A program made the translations under genes and the position numbers. The notes under the pieces were generated by a model, which made no database searches, was not told where the DNA came from, and saw nothing but the letters and a program-made list of their open reading frames with translations. Shown piece by piece: positions 11,801 to 14,169 of a DNA stretch of 14,169 nucleotides. This stretch comes from RGIG3009 sp964433065 (GTDB taxonomy: Bacteria > Bacillota > Clostridia > Oscillospirales > Acutalibacteraceae): assembly GCA_964433065.1 (NCBI GenBank), contig CAYSPZ010000044.1, positions 1-14,169 on the forward strand, read 5' to 3'. Each line of letters starts with the position of its first letter. Position 1 is the stretch's first letter.

Positions 11801-14169
11801 TGAAGAAGATTGTATTGACCAAGTACATTTCCTTGTTCCAGTTGCAGGCAGTCAAAGTATGCGGTGCCGACGGAGGACTGTGTAAGACCTGCGCGCAATT
11901 CGACCGACGTTGCGTTGGCGGGAACATAGAACCGTATATCGACACGTCGCCATCCATTTTCCACGACTTGGTCGGCGGTATCGAGTATAAGCGGTGAAGT
12001 ATGTACGGTCGTACTGCCACCCGCCGTCACGTGCGCTTCCAGTCGCGCACCGCCTTGCAGGTCTTGCGCTTTGACATATCCGCTGAAAACGTAATCGCCG
12101 TCAATGGGTGGAATAAATGCATATTTAAACCCCGCACCGTCGGCAGCCGCAATTGCCGAGGTTGCACTCACGCGGGCGGTGCGTTGCCCGATATAGGCTG
12201 TTTGCGCGTTGGTTTGAATCGTAGCGGCGGCGCCGCTTCCGAAAGCCGTGAGCGCACTTCCTGCTTCGAAACTACTGTCGGGGTATAGGTTGACGACACC
12301 CGAGGTGGAATACGATTCGATCAGTTTGTTATTCTGGCGCGTGTCAACCGTGCTTTGTTCGGTATATTTTGCCACGCTGAGGTCACCGAGCAATTTACCG
12401 TCATACGAGGTGCAGTAGGAGGTAATCTTTTGACCGTATTCGTTAAACACGGCGTATTCCAAAATGCGATCTTCTCCCGTAATATCGTCGCTCGGTCCCC
12501 AATGGGTAAATTTTCGTACGCTGTCATCGACGTCTTCAAGCAAAAGAAATGTTGACAGTTCTTCCATCACTATCGAATAATTTCCAAGTGATATGCAACG
12601 GTTCTTATTATCGTAGTCAATAATCACTTGATAATCGTATGGTTGTTGGCTCCTACTCAACCGTCCGATATCATCGTACGAAAACACAAGAGTTTCTCCG
12701 GTATATAGCGCGATTCCGGTTAGGTTGCCATTTTGATAGGTATATTGCACGGTACGTCCTGCGGGGTCGGTGATCTTGGAAAGATAACCGTCCGCATAGG
12801 TCAAGGTAACCACGCGATTACTCTCGTCGGTCACAGTGGTAATCAACCCGTTCGTATAACCGAACGTTAACCCTTTGCCGTCAGCGTCCTCCGTTGTCTT
12901 CAACACGCCGTTCGAGTCAAAGTGCTTTTTATTACCCTGTTTGTCTTCCAGCGTAAAGGACGTGTCCCCTGTTCCGCCGGTCGTCAACGTGAGACCTAAG
13001 CCGAGTTCATCTTCAAGTGTGGTAAGTACAGTCTCGTCGGGACAATAGAAGAATATCTGCGTACCTGTCGCGTCGGTATATCGATATTTGTAGCGGGAAT
13101 CGATTCCTTCGCTTTCCGGAATCGCGGTCAGTGTTTCGTTAAGATTCAGCCACCATCCTTTGCCGTACGCAGAAGCCTCATTGTACGCATCGCTGCTGTA
13201 CACGTGATAAATGTTGGCACCGGACAGCTCGCCGCTGTAACTGACATCGCTGACGGTATACACGACGTTACGGCGGTATTCGTTTACGTGCAAACTGCCG
13301 AACGCGCCATAATCCAGCGTTTTGTACGTGTTGTATGCGTTGAGGCCGGTACCGTCAATATAACCGATGGAAAGACAGGGACGTAACCCTTCGTTGGAAT
13401 GCAATTCGTTGGCAACGGCACAAAAACTATTCAATGATTCGTCATGCGCTTTTAACAACAATCCGTAGTTTATGCTTGGTTCTTGATACCATTGTTTTAC
13501 CGCACGGGTAATATTAAAGGTTGGTCCTTGCTCGTCGGTAGTGGCGACGACTGCGAAATCAAGAATGTTTGTATCGTGTGAATGATCGAAGGTCAACGTA
13601 TCCATATTCCAAGCCGCCGTAACCTGATGCATATCCATACGATAGGTCTCGGTTGTGTTTTGAACAGAACAGGCAAGAGAAAGTTGAGCTTGGGTTACGA
13701 TTGCGCTGTTCGGCAGTATCGGCAACCACATATCAATATATACACGAGCGGGGCTGCCTTCGTATTTACCGACAAATGCAAACTCTTCTTCCCACAAGAA
13801 GTCCTCCGACCCGTCCGTCGTTTTGGTGATGTTCCATAATTCCGACGAATATTGTTGGTCGGTAATCGACGGGTCGACCGTCACGGGGTATTGACGTGCA
13901 GAGTCCTGTAACCAATCCTTGTCAGCGGTCAGTTCCACCGTAAATCCACTGCCGTTTTGTTTCGTGATCGCCAGCGTCACGGCGGTAGAGGTCTCTCCTT
14001 TTGCATCGGTCATCACGGGTGCCGAAACGATATATACCGTCGTTCCGTCCGACGCATTGAGCGCGATGGTCTGTGCATCGAGTTGTTGTGCGGTCAATCC
14101 GTTAATGGTATAATGTTGTGTAAAGACATTCTGTGCAGACTTGTCGGTCAACACAATGTTTTCCTTAAT
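8212..14169 (-). CDS. Giant secreted RHS/YD-repeat protein with lectin-like modules and DUF4474-like C-terminus (N-terminus missing)
   Basis: The frame is open through the right edge, so 1,985 codons are visible and the start and any signal peptide lie outside. Positions count from the in-frame GTG at 14152-14154. In order: a beta-rich lead-in; a DNRLRE-like region (about 100-270); an RHS entry segment with GKGWWLNLN (332-340); YD repeats; two beta-sandwich, carbohydrate-binding-like modules starting at NLYPDSSFEAG (622) and NLLQNSGFEETGGW (782); more YD repeats; a ricin-like beta-trefoil (about 1023-1168) inserted between YD repeats; a long YD block; the RHS core end RYYDPVTQRFVNADG (1737-1751) and NMFAYCGN; then a variable tip of 197 residues resembling DUF4474 (about 1800-1965). 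RHS shells encapsulate or display C-terminal effectors. The tip's activity is unknown. The lipoprotein gene follows in the same transcript. Confidence 0.9.
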   Translation of the reverse strand: MKENIVLTDKSAQNVFTQHYTINGLTAQQLDAQTIALNASDGTTVYIVSAPVMTDAKGETSTAVTLAITKQNGSGFTVELTADKDWLQDSARQYPVTVDPSITDQQYSSELWNITKTTDGSEDFLWEEEFAFVGKYEGSPARVYIDMWLPILPNSAIVTQAQLSLACSVQNTTETYRMDMHQVTAAWNMDTLTFDHSHDTNILDFAVVATTDEQGPTFNITRAVKQWYQEPSINYGLLLKAHDESLNSFCAVANELHSNEGLRPCLSIGYIDGTGLNAYNTYKTLDYGAFGSLHVNEYRRNVVYTVSDVSYSGELSGANIYHVYSSDAYNEASAYGKGWWLNLNETLTAIPESEGIDSRYKYRYTDATGTQIFFYCPDETVLTTLEDELGLGLTLTTGGTGDTSFTLEDKQGNKKHFDSNGVLKTTEDADGKGLTFGYTNGLITTVTDESNRVVTLTYADGYLSKITDPAGRTVQYTYQNGNLTGIALYTGETLVFSYDDIGRLSRSQQPYDYQVIIDYDNKNRCISLGNYSIVMEELSTFLLLEDVDDSVRKFTHWGPSDDITGEDRILEYAVFNEYGQKITSYCTSYDGKLLGDLSVAKYTEQSTVDTRQNNKLIESYSTSGVVNLYPDSSFEAGSALTAFGSGAAATIQTNAQTAYIGQRTARVSATSAIAAADGAGFKYAFIPPIDGDYVFSGYVKAQDLQGGARLEAHVTAGGSTTVHTSPLILDTADQVVENGWRRVDIRFYVPANATSVELRAGLTQSSVGTAYFDCLQLEQGNVLGQYNLLQNSGFEETGGWTGDGTITTADTMFGEKTYRLSGDTSNDRSVSQTVTVYGDKTDSYIVSAWAKATSLNTSSSNSENPCKFRLRCTVTCTDETTYEAGSKDFAWVTTAWQHLSFPIKFKESEGTPKSITVTIEYSKNVGDCNIDNVQLVKDTTNSYVYNDDGNLITGIDRAEQSSEYEYADNEVVKSVASTGSTYYNIYNSGSAQKPHQLLSSYADGITYTFSYDANGNVTRTTAHSGEPGAGCWYWIHTYNAQKVIALQNDAVTAGTPAVSVAFDESNTKQQFQLRQVSGTDYFTVRPLSDRSQTLALQDATATISTPIVLAAVSSADTAQHFRFEKTENGTYLIIPRANENMVLVAGTDGKLHATATAQVQESPLKEFEFQVVSTSSASITAETSYTTSGQYESVVTDPRGGQTYYTYDENKDELLSVTDPNGNVTRHQNTYGLNSYFVTYADLDDDGVKDTGEPYAQYHTNSGQLMSVANNNTTYTFGYNNYYQRRAVYAGDNHLSEYAYGDGGGKLWRTTYSNGQEVEYVYDRLNRLTETIHNYGNEYVSTRYEYDRAGNLAETHNWADGVITRFSYDTIGRLTAAVSDSSLDTNYGRYERYQTYDAYNRISAVSYVRGNTTLNYRFNYNRKQQLTSVSLPNDKTMSYTYDGLNRLVSQSLNTTTPITREYGYLAGASGSTTTLVSSLTNTQGTFTYTYDANGNITSVAKNGTVVESYEYDQLNQLTEATVNGTTYEYTYDKGGNLLTATGNGTKTYTYGDETWKDKLTAFNGQTITYDNTGNPLQYRDGMSFTWAYGRKVYTLNTATHSAQFKYNADGYRSQKILTDKATNTTQTHYYDYNGNTLICERWGNNTMWFVYDASGAPLGLIYNGTPYYYVTNLQGDITGLTNANGTLIAQYTYDPWGKPLTVTDANGTDISANATHIANINPHRYRGYYYDSETGLYYLLSRYYDPVTQRFVNADGYVSTGQGLTGFNMFAYCGNSPIARHDIGGAFWESIVPYVLHGINDFAIAIGFDTAAFGASFLMMEEDGEGVYHASFDCWQQYAGYNKFYDFAFSLATSMASAEFGFSYNGNGYTLWAWKGDYINLGAGAEMGIYRGSSGHRTVDKGLAMWMGMLVSHQGEWIIDYFPEEYQWWITGFNPKYQNVNAKDLFVTFGIKFNEVGMYKAFKKQWGADSRWSFNDILNLAFFQF

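Noticed and set aside
14152..14154. GTG as the true start of the RHS gene
   Set aside because: The frame stays open through five more codons to the window edge, no ribosome binding site fits, and the visible N-terminus begins inside a domain.

Overview
The window looks like a chromosomal segment of a low-to-mid GC Firmicute, most likely a Clostridia/Oscillospirales-type gut bacterium. The reasons are strong AAGGAG-type ribosome binding sites, LiaF-like, DUF4097 and DUF5104-type proteins, a BaiN-type flavoprotein, a Gram-positive style secreted RHS protein with lectin-like modules, and GGGGACGGTTC-type dispersed repeats. No RNA gene, CRISPR array or complete insertion sequence is visible. Family names are recognised by eye, without a database search.

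Layout. (1) Bases 1-1547, minus strand: a BaiN/HI0933-type flavoprotein gene, overlapping by 4 bases (ATGA) a second FAD-dependent dehydrogenase gene that runs off the left edge. (2) Bases 1548-1781: a control region with two good sigma-A promoters pointing at each other and a perfect 10-bp inverted repeat around the -35 of the leftward promoter. (3) Bases 1782-3796, plus strand: a hexapeptide acetyltransferase-like gene resembling the C-terminal half of GlmU, overlapping by one base with glmM; together they suggest amino-sugar activation for cell-wall synthesis. A strong bidirectional hairpin terminator (3804-3836) closes this operon. (4) Bases 3871-6226, minus strand: five tightly packed genes for small membrane or envelope proteins (two 2-TM proteins, a LiaF-like protein, a DUF4097-like anchored beta-repeat protein, and a membrane-tethered Sm-like small protein). 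(5) Bases 6357-7314, minus strand: two tandem YbjN-like paralogues with their own promoter. (6) Bases 7315-7668: about 350 bases without a gene, filled by repeats of the AGAACCGTCCCC family and a hairpin. (7) Bases 7669-14169, minus strand: a giant secreted RHS/YD-repeat protein, truncated by the right edge, followed 15 bases later by a lipoprotein gene.

The most notable region is the RHS locus. Its last ~200 codons (DUF4474-like tip) and the adjacent lipoprotein gene are visibly AT-richer than the RHS core, as expected for an exchangeable tip plus partner cassette. The lipoprotein is therefore a candidate immunity or partner protein, though no toxin activity can be assigned. The repeats downstream are also notable. 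Their TTGACA end supplies a perfect -35 box for the promoter of the YbjN pair, and related copies lie directly behind two stop codons and just ahead of the envelope operon.
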